NCBI GenBank assembly: GCA_950106755.1
Contig: OX467084.1
Location: 7,440,001-7,504,000 of the forward strand
Origin: Climacium dendroides
Taxonomy: Eukaryota; Streptophyta; Bryopsida; Hypnales; Climaciaceae
Length of the DNA: 64,000 bases
Direction: 5' to 3'
The notes beneath the pieces were generated by a model. It was not told the DNA's origin. It searched no databases and saw only the letters and a list, made by a program, of their open reading frames with translations. Shown in pieces: positions 21,970-33,407 of the stretch (position 1 is the stretch's first letter; every line of letters starts with the position of its first letter). Both the position numbers and the translations under genes were made by a program.

Positions 21970-22333
21970 CTTGGAAGAAGATGTCATCAGTATTGTCCTT
22001 GTCGTAGATGATGCAGTGTTTTGAATCAAATAAGATTTTGTAGCCTATGTCTGTGAACTTGCCTACTGAAAAAAGATTGGTCTTGACACCAAGAACGTAG
22101 AAAATGTTGTGGATGCTCTTTATTCCTCCAAAGGGATCAATAGTGGTTACAGTTCCCTGACTTTCTACTGGCATTACTTGTCCTCCAGCAGTTCTAATAC
22201 TGGAAATTCTGGATGATGAAATCTGGCTTAAGAGCTGTCTATTGCTAGTGACGTGGGATGAAGCTCCTAAGTTTAGAAACCACTCCTCTTTTGTGACTAC
22301 CAGATTTATGCACACGGGGAGGACACTGTCCAC
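21970..22333 (-). pseudogene. Copia aspartic protease fragment, catalytic motif damaged
   Basis: Retroviral-type aspartic protease that would process the copia polyprotein. The hallmark region reads WFLNLGASSHVTSN where active copies have Asp-Ser-Gly or Asp-Thr-Gly, so the catalytic Asp is replaced by Asn and Ser by Leu. Downstream are MPVESQGTVTTIDPFGGIKS, HNIFYVLGVKTNLFSVGKF and GYKILFDSKHCIIYDKDN, all typical of copia up to the pre-integrase boundary. The reading frame breaks at the CACTA insertion (21969) and resumes at 5665. Confidence 0.88.
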
Positions 22334-22362
22334 GTTTTAGCAACCCATGTGCGGCGGAAAAA

Positions 22363-22613
22363 GGCCATATTCGTTATATTGAGACTTTTGGTAGTCTCAT
22401 TTTTATCCTCAACTCGAAGATAAATCATAATAACTCTTCAATTTTAAGACTATTTGGTAAGTTGAGATTTCAATGTATTAATATATATAAAAACCTTTGA
22501 TTTCCCAAAGATTGTAGACTCATCTTATCCTCGACTCGAGGATAAATTACTATAACTGTTTTAGGGTTGTAGTCTCAAAATGTGCAGATTGTCTCATTTT
22601 AACGAATAAGGCC
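22363..22613. repeat. MITE-like element, GGCC-ended, copy 2
   Basis: A 251-bp element inserted in the copia sequence. The left end is GGCCATATTCGTTATATTG and the reverse complement of the right end is GGCCTTATTCGTTAAAATG. Internal phrases such as CTCAACTCGAAGATAAAT and its near-copy support one family with 1367-1614. It is non-coding. Confidence 0.65.
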
Positions 22614-23095
22614 ATGAAAAAGTAATACATGTAATACATCTTAAAATTTAATTTAAAAAAAAAATTATGAATAGATTTTACTACTTTAAAAGTTTATATT
22701 TTGAATTATTAGTATTTTTTATGCTAATAGTAATTAATTATAAATTTTTAAGAAAAAAGATACACCATAAAGCTGAAAATAACTTTCACACCTCTATATT
22801 ATATAAGAAAAAAAAATTGAAAAATGAAAAAGAAATTTTATAAAATAGATTTTTATTGAAAGTTTATTTTGGTTGAATACTGATGCAATAGTCATCTTCA
22901 TGTGAGCTCAATAAATATTTTAGTTAGAGAACATGCCATTTTAGTTCATTTTTCAACCATTTTTAGACAATATATCTTATGTTATTTGGAATTGAAATTT
23001 TTGTCAATAGAAACATTTAGTCATTGTTAAACAAAACTCAAAATTTTAGGATGAAATTATAGTTTATTCAAAAGTAAATAGGGGGTCAAAAAATC
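22614..23095. other. AT-rich insert between copia gag and protease
   Basis: About 480 bp of AT-rich sequence with no copia similarity lies between the end of the gag-derived frame (near 23096) and the small element at 22363-22613. I see no terminal repeats or coding potential in it. It is probably a further degraded insertion. Confidence 0.4.
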
Positions 23096-24269
23096 ATTCT
23101 TCCACACGTGGATACCTCAAATGTAGTGAGAATGTCTTCTCCGTGTTTATGCATGCGTTAACAACTTTAGATGGTGGATCGGTGTCGTCGTGAAAAGCCT
23201 CCATGCATGCGGCGATGTGTGGTGGTGCAGTATCGGAGTTGTCATTTACGTTAGGATCGAAGTTTGTGTCGATCTTGATAAGGTAGACCTGTTACTGTTG
23301 TGGTTTGTTTCGTTGCAGGTTAGAGAGTTGAAGTTGCATAGTCTTGATTCGTTCCTCAAGTAGAATTCGAGTGCAGTCACAAGCCATGTGTCCTTCTTTG
23401 CCGCACTTGTGGCAGAAGATTAGCTGACGTGTGTTGTCCGATCGTTGTCGACCTTGTTGTGTATGTTGTTGTAATTCGGAGTTGTTATTCTGGTAAGAAG
23501 TGCGTCCTTGATTTGTCCTGCCACGATTGTTGTTGTTGTTGCCTCTTGGTGGTCTCCTGTTATTGTGAGCTAAATTGATTTCTTCTGATTCATCTCGTTG
23601 CTTGTCCAAGTTGCGGCTCAGCTCTTCCTGGAGAAGAAGTCCCTCCAGTTCTGGGAACGAAGGTAAGTACTCCCGTCTTTTCTGTACTAATTTGAACGAA
23701 TGAACGTGGACCATGATCGAGGTAGACTATTGAGCGTGAGGTCTACAAGGTCTTCATCAGGTATAAATGTACCTAGATTAGCTAACTGCGTTATAAAGAG
23801 GTTAATCTCTTGTAGATGATTAGTAGATGCCTTTCCCCTCTGCTAACTTTAGAGAATAGAACTTCTCTTTGAGAGATAGCCTTCTGGATGAGCTTCTAAC
23901 GTCGCACATACTTTTGAGTTGATCCCAGATGGATTATCGAGTCACGTACTAGAGATGTTATGATCCTACCAGCGCGGCAGCGTAGCTCGATATCCCTAGT
24001 TGGGTTGGTTGTGGTGACTGCATGTTGGTGCTGACCGTTGGGGTCGCTAATGGAGCCGCACCTGTTTCTGTGTTTGACGTTGATGTTTCCCCGACTGTGT
24101 TGTCCGAAGTTCCAGTGTCGAAGCTCTGGTTCTTTGAATCTCCAGGTTCGAAAAATCTCCAGAGCCCTTTTTGCATGAATATCATTTTGACCTTGTAGCT
24201 CCAAATTACGTAATTAGATGGTCCTACTAGTTTCATGGATTCTAGGACATCCCTAACACTTGGATCCAT
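23096..24269 (-). pseudogene. Copia gag, decayed
   Basis: Gag forms the virus-like particle. From the ATG at 24269 it reads MDPSVRDVLESMKLVGPSNY, then VIWSYKVKMIFMQKGLWRFF, the usual copia gag opening. After frameshifts near 23.9-24.0 kb the C-terminal part (23714-23292) has an Asn/Arg-rich stretch and the zinc knuckle CHKCGKEGHMACDC, an intact CX2CX4HX4C motif. A TAA follows LQRNKPQQ, after which the frame continues to about 23096 (IAACMEAFHDDTDPPSKVVN). Confidence 0.82.
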
Positions 24270-24460
24270 AGCTAGATTATTTGTCAAGGAATGAGAAATG
24301 CTCTGGTTTCTAACGAATGTATCAACCCGCCGCCTGAGTTGCGGTAGTGATCTCGGGGAGACAAAGAATGCTACTGAAATATCCTGCATTCAAAAAAAAG
24401 AGGAACCTCAATCTCTCAAGTGTTCTCTGACTGCTTGAGGAGAAGTAGAGAATCAGCTAT

Positions 24461-24473
24461 CGCTCTGATACCA
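24461..24473 (-). promoter_or_regulatory. Copia primer binding site (initiator tRNA-Met type)
   Basis: On the minus strand TGGTATCAGAGCG directly follows the LTR end. It is complementary to the 3' end of plant initiator tRNA-Met and is the standard copia PBS. Confidence 0.92.
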
Positions 24474-24654
24474 TGTTGGTAAAAAAATGACATTGCTCTC
24501 TAGCAACAGTAATCTACTAAAGAGAAGCGCTCATCAAGCTAATTAGGCTTAGCTATTTAAACACAAGGTAACCCTAATTACTTAATGAATGTTAAGTATC
24601 GCTAATTGGATGTAAACCTAACGTAACCCTAGTGGTGCTACCCGATGATCAACA
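24474..24654 (-). repeat. Copia 5' LTR (181 bp)
   Basis: The boundaries are TGTTG and CAACA (plus-strand view), a 5-bp terminal inverted repeat starting TG and ending CA. The inner boundary is set by the PBS. No second LTR is in the window because the element is truncated at its other end. The outer boundary rests only on the CAACA match. Confidence 0.75.
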
Positions 24655-26328
24655 GAACTAACTAATGGTTTTTTCCAATCATTGGTATGTTTCAAGAAAA
24701 ATAACAAAAAAACAAAACAAAACAATCGGTATGATGTCTCCGCTGGCTGTCATTACTTACCATGCTCTATTTACCATACACCTGATTTTTCTGAGCCTGT
24801 TAACAGGCTATGGTCCCAATGGGTGGGCCTTGCTCCTCACCCGGCTTGCAAAAGTGGATGGCCTGGCCAAATGCTAGCCAAATACTAGCCACTCTGCATT
24901 TTGCCAGACGGGTGGGGATGGGCCAGGGAGAATTGACCCCCTCGTTGCCACAGCCAGGGTTAATTGTGAAAAATGCCCCCTATTTTTTTGCCATGATTTT
25001 TTATATTTCTACATAGCTCCTAGCTAATTTGGGGCCGCTGATTGCAAATCTGAATTCATAATTTTTTTTAAAAATCATCTGATTGCAAATAATTGCAAAT
25101 TCCATAGTGTTTTCCCCAGGGTAAAACGGGGCAATGAGGGGGTCAGTTCACCCTGGCCGGTGGGGATGCTCTAAGAGGGTAAATTTTTCTGATTTTTACA
25201 CTACCTGCTGAATCTCAATAAAAATATCAGCAGGTAAATTTTTCTGATTTTTACACTACCTGCTGAATCTCAATAAAAATATCAGCACGGAAAGATGCAA
25301 AGGGTGTCCCCTTGCCCCCGCCACGCTGGAAATATCCGTCCTTCCGCTGCATCTCCCTCCCTTTTCCTTCCTCCCCGCACACTGGCTCCGGCCGGCCGGC
25401 CTTATCACCACATATCTGACTTGCTTCCGCTTTCCTTTCTGTCTCCTCACTGGTCTCCATCGGCTCTAGATATTTTCCAAACCTGGACAACACTCCGATC
25501 AGTGCAACCACAGGCGTCGGTCCCTCATGGAGCTTCTCATCGATCCCTCTTCCGATCCCAGTCCTCATCGATCGACACTCAAGCTCTGACAATCCTTCCT
25601 ATCCCCATTCTCAGTCTTCGATCTTACCTCAGAACGGGATCCAGTGTGATTGATTTTTCTCTCTTCTCGTGTGGACTGAGATTGATGTGGGAAGAAGTAA
25701 TGTCGTAGAGTTTCGAAGGATTTGGGGTGGATCGCAGTTTCGGTGGTGGGAATAAGGAAGGAATTGGAAGAGCGGCGGTGAATTGGCAGTCTCGGCCGGC
25801 GGTACATTGAGAGCTTGGTTTGATTGCTGGCTAGAGTAATTGGTGGACGTGTGGGTGATTCGAATTGAAGCTGTGTGGGAGCGATGGCGAAGGATATGCA
25901 GCTGTGTGGGAGTTTGTGGTTTAAGTGACCCTTGCGAATCCTAGATTGGGTTTCGAACGGAAATTCAATCTAGCGGTACGTGACAAGTTCGGGATTGCGG
26001 GGGAGGGGGTGCGATGGGGGTGCAGGCTTTGTGGAGCTCTCGATTCTTGGGCTCCAGCTCCGTGTCCACTCTGCCGTTTCTGGTGGGGGATGCGGGTGCG
26101 CGGGGGAAGCGGACGGGGTTGAAAGACAGAGGCGCCCGGAAGAGGATTATCCGTTTGGTGGATTCGGTCGCTTGTAGGGCGAGTTTCTTCGACGCGGCGG
26201 GGTGGCCTGATGGTCCTGCTACACAAAATCCAACTGGTGCGCAATGGATGCAACCTGGGTAGTCTTGTGTGGTTATGTTGAATTTCAGAAACGAACCGGT
26301 AGTCGATTCTTGATTAGTGCACCAGGAA
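24655..26328. other. Spacer and upstream region of the TPR gene
   Basis: 24.66-25.17 kb shows nothing recognisable. 25179-25288 is a 55-bp tandem duplication. From about 25.3 to 26.3 kb GC rises and the sequence is compatible with a promoter, 5' UTR or a non-coding first exon of the TPR gene. Open frames here on both strands have no recognisable product. Confidence 0.45.
25179..25288. repeat. 55-bp tandem duplication
   Basis: Two copies, starting at 25179 and 25234, of a unit beginning GTAAATTTTTCTGATTTTTA and ending ATATCAGCA. They are identical over the visible length. Confidence 0.95.
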
Positions 26329-28211
26329 ATGACTTTAACAAAGTGGCGGGGTACTGTGTATAAGCAAGCAAGCAATACACGAATGTACTGCACAAACCAT
26401 TGCAAAAGCACTTGGAAACAGTGTGCTCATGTGCTTGTTTTGCCCCCAGATGATGCGCAGAAGCTATCGGTGTCGAAGGACTCCAGGGAAGCCTTCCGCA
26501 GCGCCCCACCTCCGGAGCTCATCAACGACGAGTTTTTCGCCCGGATGAACATGGCTCTTGAAGCTTCTCACCACTCACTCTCCCGCGCTTCCTCCACTTC
26601 CACCGCCTCTTTTTTCGGAGGCAGCTCACTGAACTCCGCCTGTGAGCCTCCTCGCGCCACTGCGAACCACGGCGGCGAATCCGCGACGCCCACCACCAGT
26701 CCTCCTGAGCTTTGCGAAATCCCGAGAGGCGGCGTACAGCTCCCGTCCTCCATCCAAAAGCTGAGACGACGAAAAGGGGAACCATCAGCGGGGTGCGGCA
26801 TCAAACGGGCCTTCTCCTCCATGGTGTACATGATCAAAGCCTTGCAGAGCCACGCGCTCCAAATCCGCCAGGTCATGTTCTCAGAAACCTGGGACGTGCA
26901 GGAGGTCCTGCATCTGGTGCACAAGGAGATGCACTCGTCGTTCGTGTGGCTGTTCCAGCGCGTGTTCGCGTGCACGCCCAAACTCATGCTGTCGGTCATG
27001 ATTCTGCTGGCGAATTTCACGGTGTTCTCGATGGGGGAGAATCTCGCCATCGCCACTGTTGTGGATACACCACCTGCAATTTCCCAGTTTCTTACTAATC
27101 ACGGTCCCAATCCGCAATTAGAGAATGTGGGACTTGTGAAGAAAGATTTTGGGGATTGGGATTCGGAGGTGCCGAGTGCTGGCGCTGGAGGGAACTTCAG
27201 GTTTCCGGGTTTTGTGGTGGCGGAAGGATTTGATGAGGACTCCTGGCTGACGGGGGCCGTGAAGGAGCAAGTGCAGCTGGCGCGAGAGATTGAGACGCGG
27301 AGGTTGGTGGCGCCCCATTTGGAGAATGATGACTATGGATGCTTTGACCGCACGGATCTGGATTACCAGCTCGCCATTGCGAAGGACCCGTGCAGTTCAG
27401 TACTGCTAGCGAATTACGCCCAATTCCTCTTCGTCGTCCGCCGGGACCACAACAGGTACACAGCTTGTGTCATCCTCGGTTTCACCCAAAACTTGCTGTA
27501 ATGCAGTTTCACAAGGACACATATATTCATCCTATGATCAGTACATGCAACGTCTGATTCTCTGATTCTAGTAATTAGACTCCACAATTGGAATTTCATT
27601 TTTCACAGCGTAACATTCCTGAGCAGTAATGGCATGCCGCTTTTTAAGAACAATGCCTGCTAACAGTCACGTTGAGCAAAGTCATGTTTAATCATAACAA
27701 ATTTAGCAAGCTTAAAGCTTCTGAAATTTGAAGGTTCTGACGATGGCTCATTGATCTGAGGAGATAAGAGTTCATTTTTGCTGAGCAGGAGAAGAGCTCG
27801 TCAAGTCTTCTTTTTGTGTGTGTCGGATTCCTTCTCACCATCTCATGCCAATTTAGAGGGTGGTCCAATCAATACGGATTCTGGCACTCAAAATTTATGA
27901 TCCCTTGGTCCTGTAGGCGTCATTTTTTTATGATTTTATCGTTGAGTGTTTGATCTGGATTATTGTGTGGCAGGGCGGAGGAGTATTTCCACCGAGCAAT
28001 GGAAGCCGACCCACGCGATTCCACGATTTTGGATCGATTTGCGAGTTTTTTGTGGTTGGGGCGAGGGGATCGCCTTGCAGCAGAGCGGGTGTACAAGGCG
28101 GCGTTGGCGGCTGACCCCGAGAGTTCCTACAGCGCAGGCAGTTACGCCCATTTCTTGTGGCATGCGGGTGACGGAGACTCCAACAACAGCCACGGTCGTC
28201 TGGCCATGTAG
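26329..28211 (+). CDS. Plant TPR-like superfamily protein (two exons)
   Basis: Exon 1 runs to 27455 (donor GTACAC) and exon 2 from 27974 (after GTGTGGCAG) to the TAG at 28209-28211. Phase 2 joins as HNR|AEEYFHRAMEADPRD. The first half is Ser/Thr-rich. The middle has a conserved hydrophobic block, TPKLMLSVMILLANFTVFSM, seen in a family of plant TPR-like proteins. The C-terminus has degenerate TPR units: LDYQLAIAKDPCSSVLLANY, AEEYFHRAMEADPRDSTILD and AERVYKAALAADPESSYSAG, each ending in an A-x-FL(W/F) motif. GC-rich exons contrast with AT-rich flanks. The exact function is unknown; the repeats suggest protein-protein interaction. The start is uncertain: the frame is open from 26329, but the family usually starts closer to the Ser-rich part, and an acceptor (CCCCCAG at 26449) could mark an upstream intron. 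Confidence 0.8.
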
Positions 28212-29987
28212 TGTACCAATAGTGAGTCGGGACTGATTTCTAGAAACTAAGGAGGACATTTCTCCATTGAAAGTGACAATTGGAAGTGCATGAAGCACGA
28301 AGCGCGTGAATTCTTTTGTGTACGTTAGTGGGTGCCCTGGAGGCTGGAGCTCTGTACTGTACTGTACTGTACAACATCTGTAATTGCAATTGTTGACGTG
28401 CCGTGCAGAGGCGCGAGGTTAGCAGCTTGGATGCTGTTGCCATTGTATAATGTCAAACGAATGGGTGATATCGATAACTCTGTTATCCGCCAAACATTTC
28501 AATCTGCTTCTGGCCTCATGTTGCAAAGTCCTTCAATTCCAAGGGGGTCAACAAAAGAGATAGAACTCTATATCTAAAGAAAATTTCTAAAGCATAGCAG
28601 CCCGAGATACCTATGCTGCGAAAATCAGTGAATATGGAAATATTTTTGGGCTAATAGCACTTTCCTAACACTTCTCCCAATACTAAAAGTGGGGAAATAC
28701 CTTCATTCATAGAATGTAACGCAGCGGAAAGTAACAACAGTATAAACATCACATCTAATATCCACCTGCCGGTATCACTGTTGAGATACACTCTTATTAC
28801 ACTTTATAAGTGTTACGTTAACTTGCAAATCCAGGGTAATAAGGTAGGAATAATCCATGAGTGTAGACTGTAGAGCCCCTTTCCAGCGGGTTCAAAAGTC
28901 ACCCGTGTAAAGTGTAAGTCCAGTCCAAGACTTCTTGGCTCTTTTACGATCACAGATGCTTCCATAAAACACATTTTATACTCAACCCTCTAAAAGGACA
29001 TACTTTAATAGCACATTCCTTTCATATTCTGAAAACAATCTGATTGGACATGCCAAGCTGTGAACATGTGCAAGTAACCCATTGGACAACTTCCACATGT
29101 CAAGTTCAGAATAATGTGCACTGCATGTGCACTACATGTGCATGAGCCCATTCGACAACTTCCACGAGCCAAGTCTTCGCTGCAGACTCGTTCAGAGCAT
29201 AGCGTAGCCTATGGTTGAGATTGGGAGTTTGGGATCCATCTACTGCAAACTTCAACAATTCATACTTTATTCATATGGCATCCAAATAATTCATACCTTA
29301 GAGCGTTGGAATCCATTCAATAACAAGGACAAAAAAATTCATTTTGCTAATGTTTACCCACTCGAAACTGCTGGAACCCACGGGAAAACGTTCCTACCTT
29401 AGTCCTTGTAAGGAGTTGCAAATACGATTTCCCAGAGATCGAAATCACCCCAAGTCTGATTCGCAAACATTGCCGAGATGAAAGACGAGACAAAGGCCGC
29501 GTCTCTCAGGATGACGGTGGTTATCGCAAAATGCAACGCGTTCACCGGCACTGTGTGCCTACAGACGCAGCTGCTGCCATCCGGTCACTTCCCACCAGCG
29601 ACAAAGTTTTTTTGCCAGTACTCGTTCTTCACAAACCGGAACTCAGTTCCAGAAAACTTCCACAACCTAGAAAATAGCAGCTTGTAATATCAATTGAAAA
29701 AATTCAGGTTCTACCAGCTGTGATCCAACCAGAAATCCGACTTTACCCAAACTCCGCATCATAAAGCCAGAGCGTTTCAGTATATTCAATTCCGAAAAAC
29801 TTCTATAATCAGAAGTCAATGGCGCAACATTTGCAGCCAACCTGCCACAATTAGAGATGTTCCGTCTCGTCTGAAACTATATACATGGAGGGGAGATAAA
29901 AAGTACTAACTGGTTTACCACGCCTTTTCTATCTCTATCGTCACACACAAGATGAGAGACTCTCATAACAACTAACCAACACGACTT
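28212..29987. other. Convergent intergenic region between the TPR gene and VTI1
   Basis: It holds the 3' ends of both genes. A short GTACT tandem repeat is at about 28354-28373. A GC-richer patch at 29397-29640 reads on the minus strand as HFAITTVILRDAAFVSSFIS...DLWEIVFATPYKD-stop, which looks coding-like but matches nothing I recognise and has an upstream in-frame stop. No confident gene. Confidence 0.4.
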
Positions 29988-31973
29988 TCAACTAGAAAAT
30001 TTCACGTAAATCACCAATACAATGGCCAAGATAAGCACTCCAATTATGCTTCCCATTATCCATTTGTTCCGTGACATACGTCGAGTCATTGAGTTCAGAA
30101 TCCGCCGACTCTTCCCAACGTTATCATCCACGCTATGTAGCTGCAAGCACAACGCAGGCGAGTAATCAGAATCCATCACTGCAAGCCCGCGTCTCTAAAA
30201 TCTGATTCTATCTAACCTAATGCCCATTCTCTAGAAGTGACTGAAAAGGGTCACTCAAGCCAAGAATCACTGCTTCGTTCTCAAGCTTTATTCATCAAAT
30301 CACAGTTAATTTCTCATCACGTCTTCGTAAGGCATTCCGATGCCTGAATCAAATGCCTGAATGCACCTGCTCCAGTAAAATGACTGAAAGCCAGTTCGCC
30401 ATTCTGAAGAATGAAGAGAAGTCTCACTGGCAAATAGTTTGGTGGTTCCTAGTGAGAATACGTAGGAGAAATACCAGTAGTTGTTAGCTAACCTACTTAT
30501 CTATCTATCTCTATAGGCATTCTAAAAAGGAAAATTGTTCCCGACTCCAAAACAAAGTTTGGAGGGTGAAGTAAACGTACAGTGTCATGAGCGTGAATAA
30601 GGGTTTGTCTCTGTGACGCAAGATCTTGCAAAATGGACACGCCCAGTTCCTCGGTTTCCAAGAGAGTCCGCTTACTCTCCTTAATTCTTTCGCCAGATTG
30701 ATTCAACCGCTCCGTGGACATCAACAATCGGCCCCTCTGGTCGTGAGTCGGCTGCACAGATGAGAAGGAACATAAATGTAAGTCTCCGGCACCGAACATG
30801 TAATAAGAAAATGTGTGAACTCTGGAAGAAATGCACAGAATCCTGCCAGAAGTTGAAACTTAGTTACTGTCAAAGCACGAGGTTGCATGGTCTTCTGTCA
30901 TAAAGAAAACTGCTCAGGAAATGACAAAGAATATATCATCACGACCATGAAACAAATGACAGGTCATGGCTCACAATAAAAGTATCAAGAAGCAAAGGTC
31001 ACAAGTGTGATTACGTTCACATAATCGCCCATCCCAGACTCCAAAAGGTCATCCCTAGCAGTAGCAGCATCCGTTGAGGCCGACTTCTTGACATCTCGTT
31101 TCAAGTTCGTCAAATCAGACTTGTATTCTCTCAATTTGGCAAGTAACATGGCTTTCTGAGTCGGGGGTAGGCTCCTAGCCTCCAGATCCATGCGACGGAT
31201 CTACACATCGAAGCTGGTTAGTCCAAGTCTTTACAGCATGCTGCCCAATTTCCAATCCCAACACCAACTACCACATCCACATCCATTTTCCCTCGGCAAA
31301 CAAGGACTCAAATTACACCCCATAGTGCAATTACTGTGGAACAAACAATTCCAGAGGGTTCTTCGCTGTCTGCTATAAGTTTGAATTAGAAGCAACATTT
31401 TTTAAACAAAATGGGAAAGTATAACGTCATGTACAATTTGGTAATTGATACATTGAAAATCTTGTTAAGATTAAAAAGTTACATCAAGATATAAAACATG
31501 ATGTTAAATCTAGCCCACAATAATTGCACTTGTTGCAGAACAGCGAAAGCTGAAACTACAGCCTCAAAATGTTCAGACCAAATGCTCCTTGAAATCGCCA
31601 CCGATTTCTTCAATCCCTCAAAAAAAGTCATGGCAAAAGAGCAATCAATAAATTGAAACGAACTAATCCTACTACAAGCAGAAAGTCAAAGACCAATACC
31701 AATGAATCTGCTTCATCGAGCCCGGTCTTCAGTTCAGTAAGCTTGTGCTTCTTTTCCTCTACAATCAGAAAACAAAACACAAAATCACCCACGTCGATTC
31801 ACACACCTTCTCACGCACATGCACACTAAACCATAACCAAGAGATAAAAACATCAGAACAAAGGATCCGACTTCCATACCGCCATGGAGCGCAGGAACGG
31901 AGGTGCACTTGCGAGAGAGGTTAGCCGAAAGCTCGCAGTACTGCCTCTCATAGCCATCGAAGATCTCACTCAT
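29988..31973 (-). CDS. VTI1: VTI1-type v-SNARE (Qb-SNARE), five exons, 220 aa
   Basis: VTI1 proteins are Qb-SNAREs acting in Golgi, trans-Golgi and vacuolar membrane fusion. Exons (minus): 31973-31880, 31758-31700, 31200-31015, 30751-30581, 30140-29988. All junctions are GT-AG and phases agree, giving 663 nt, 220 residues and a TGA stop. This matches the usual length of about 221. The N-terminus MSEIFDGYERQYCELSANLS starts the Habc-type helices. The SNARE motif runs from RLLMSTERLNQSGERIKESK through LLETEELGVSILQDLASQ and LHSVDDNVGKSRRILNSM. The C-terminal anchor is WIMGSIIGVLILAIVLVIYV. The ionic-layer Gln lies within the SILQDLASQRQ region. No defect is visible. Confidence 0.96.
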
Positions 31974-32531
31974 GGTGATGTCCAGCGATCACAATGCTAC
32001 ACCGAATGAAAATGGGCACCAACCTGCACCAAAACTCACTTCTGTCAACACAAGGGAATGACAGCACCAAACGAGAGCTCTCAACCCTAGAACCTAGGAT
32101 TGCTTGCAAAGCAAGCGAGATGTCTAACAACCGACCAAAACGTCTCGAGACATTCTGAAACACATCATAACTACGCAATTTCTGATTCAATAGACTGGAT
32201 TCCAAAAGATCAAACCCAACACAATCCAGAATTTCCCAAATCGGATTCCAGATATTACGAAATTTGACCTTACGTATTCAAATTATACGTATTCAAGCCT
32301 TCCAAAGTCGCCAACCCTCGAGAATTAGGTCTCAAAAAACCCCAGCGCAGCGTGGGCATCTGTGGATTGCCGTGTCGAAGGATCCCGGAACTTTCTACGA
32401 AACTTCTCCCCGAGAGACACCTTCGCCGGCTAAGGTGCTGCATATGCGGTGCTGGTAAGAGCATCAGCATTCCTGCACGTTATAATTGGCACGCCACAAT
32501 ATAGCACCTAATTTCTCCTATATACTTAACC
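31974..32531. other. VTI1 upstream region
   Basis: Sequence upstream of the VTI1 start, moderately GC-rich to about 32460, then AT-rich. It is likely promoter and 5' UTR. No further gene is visible. Confidence 0.45.
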
Positions 32532-33407
32532 CTTCCAATTGCAAAAACTTGTTGAGTTCTATAGAAAAAAAAAAATTGAGTTTTTAAAGTTTTGAGATGG
32601 TTGAGAGAGATAACATATTAAGTTTAAATAAAAATAAAAAATGAACACTTTGAATGTTACAAACAAAGTTGACAAAGGTGCATCCATTTTAATGATGTGG
32701 GGACTTTTTTTTAGGAGTTAAAGGTTTAGCCCCTAAAAGCCCAAGGGGTTTGGACAAAACACAAATGTGGTATAAAATATAAGTTCTATAACTTTTTTGA
32801 AGTTTGCGTCAAAGAAGAACATGTGAAGCACAAAAAGAGAAAAATATTCGTATGGTCAAAATTATAAAATTATTTTTAGATTCTCTTCAAATGAATTTTG
32901 AAGATATAACTTCAAAAATTCACCAAAAATACAATTTCTATCTTTAGCATTTGAATTTTTTTATTGGTCAAAATTGTGGTTTCTATCGATTTGTAAAAAA
33001 ATGCATAAGATTTAGTAATGAAAATACCAACACTTTTCCCAAATAGTAAGTTTTTCAATACTAAGCAAATTATGAACACTTTATGTTGTTTCTCTAGTAA
33101 TTTTTGTTTGACTGTAGTGATCTTAGTTTTGAATATAAATCCTGAAAGGCAACACAATCTTTTAAAAAAAAAATTGAAAAAAAGTTTTTTCTTGGCCCTG
33201 AAAGTTCTGCCCTAAAGTCGGGCAGCAACCAAAAAATGGTTGTTTGAGTGCTTAGGGGTTAGGGTAGGACTTTAAGGGATACTTTAAGGGATGCATAGGA
33301 CTATAATGGAATACATCTAACCCTACATATCTAACCCTTTAAAGTCTTTAAACCATCTCAAAACTTTAAAAAATATTTAGAACTCAACAAGTTTTTGCAA
33401 TTGGAAG
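32532..33407. repeat. Terminal-inverted-repeat element of about 876 bp
   Basis: The left end begins CTTCCAATTGCAAAAACTTG and the reverse complement of the right end is the same. The match continues through TTGAGTTCTA and AAAGTTTTGAGATGG, so the inverted repeats are about 75 bp with small gaps. The interior is AT-rich and non-coding. It is probably a non-autonomous DNA transposon; I could not define a target duplication. Confidence 0.7.

Larger units (their letters stand above)
4879..24654 (-). mobile_element. Ty1/copia LTR retrotransposon, 3'-truncated, split by a CACTA insertion
   Basis: On the minus strand the order is LTR (24654-24474), initiator-Met-type PBS, gag with zinc knuckle, aspartic protease, a 16.3-kb CACTA insertion, then GAG-pre-integrase and the integrase core. 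Protease before integrase is the copia order. Reading from 21970 across to 5665 with the insertion and one CTT removed, the frame continues as FFQGTRDSRNNLYRV, a typical copia pre-integrase sequence. The element stops at 4879 in the integrase, against inverted repeat A. Reverse transcriptase, RNase H and the second LTR are absent. Frameshifts and stops show that it is dead. Confidence 0.9.
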
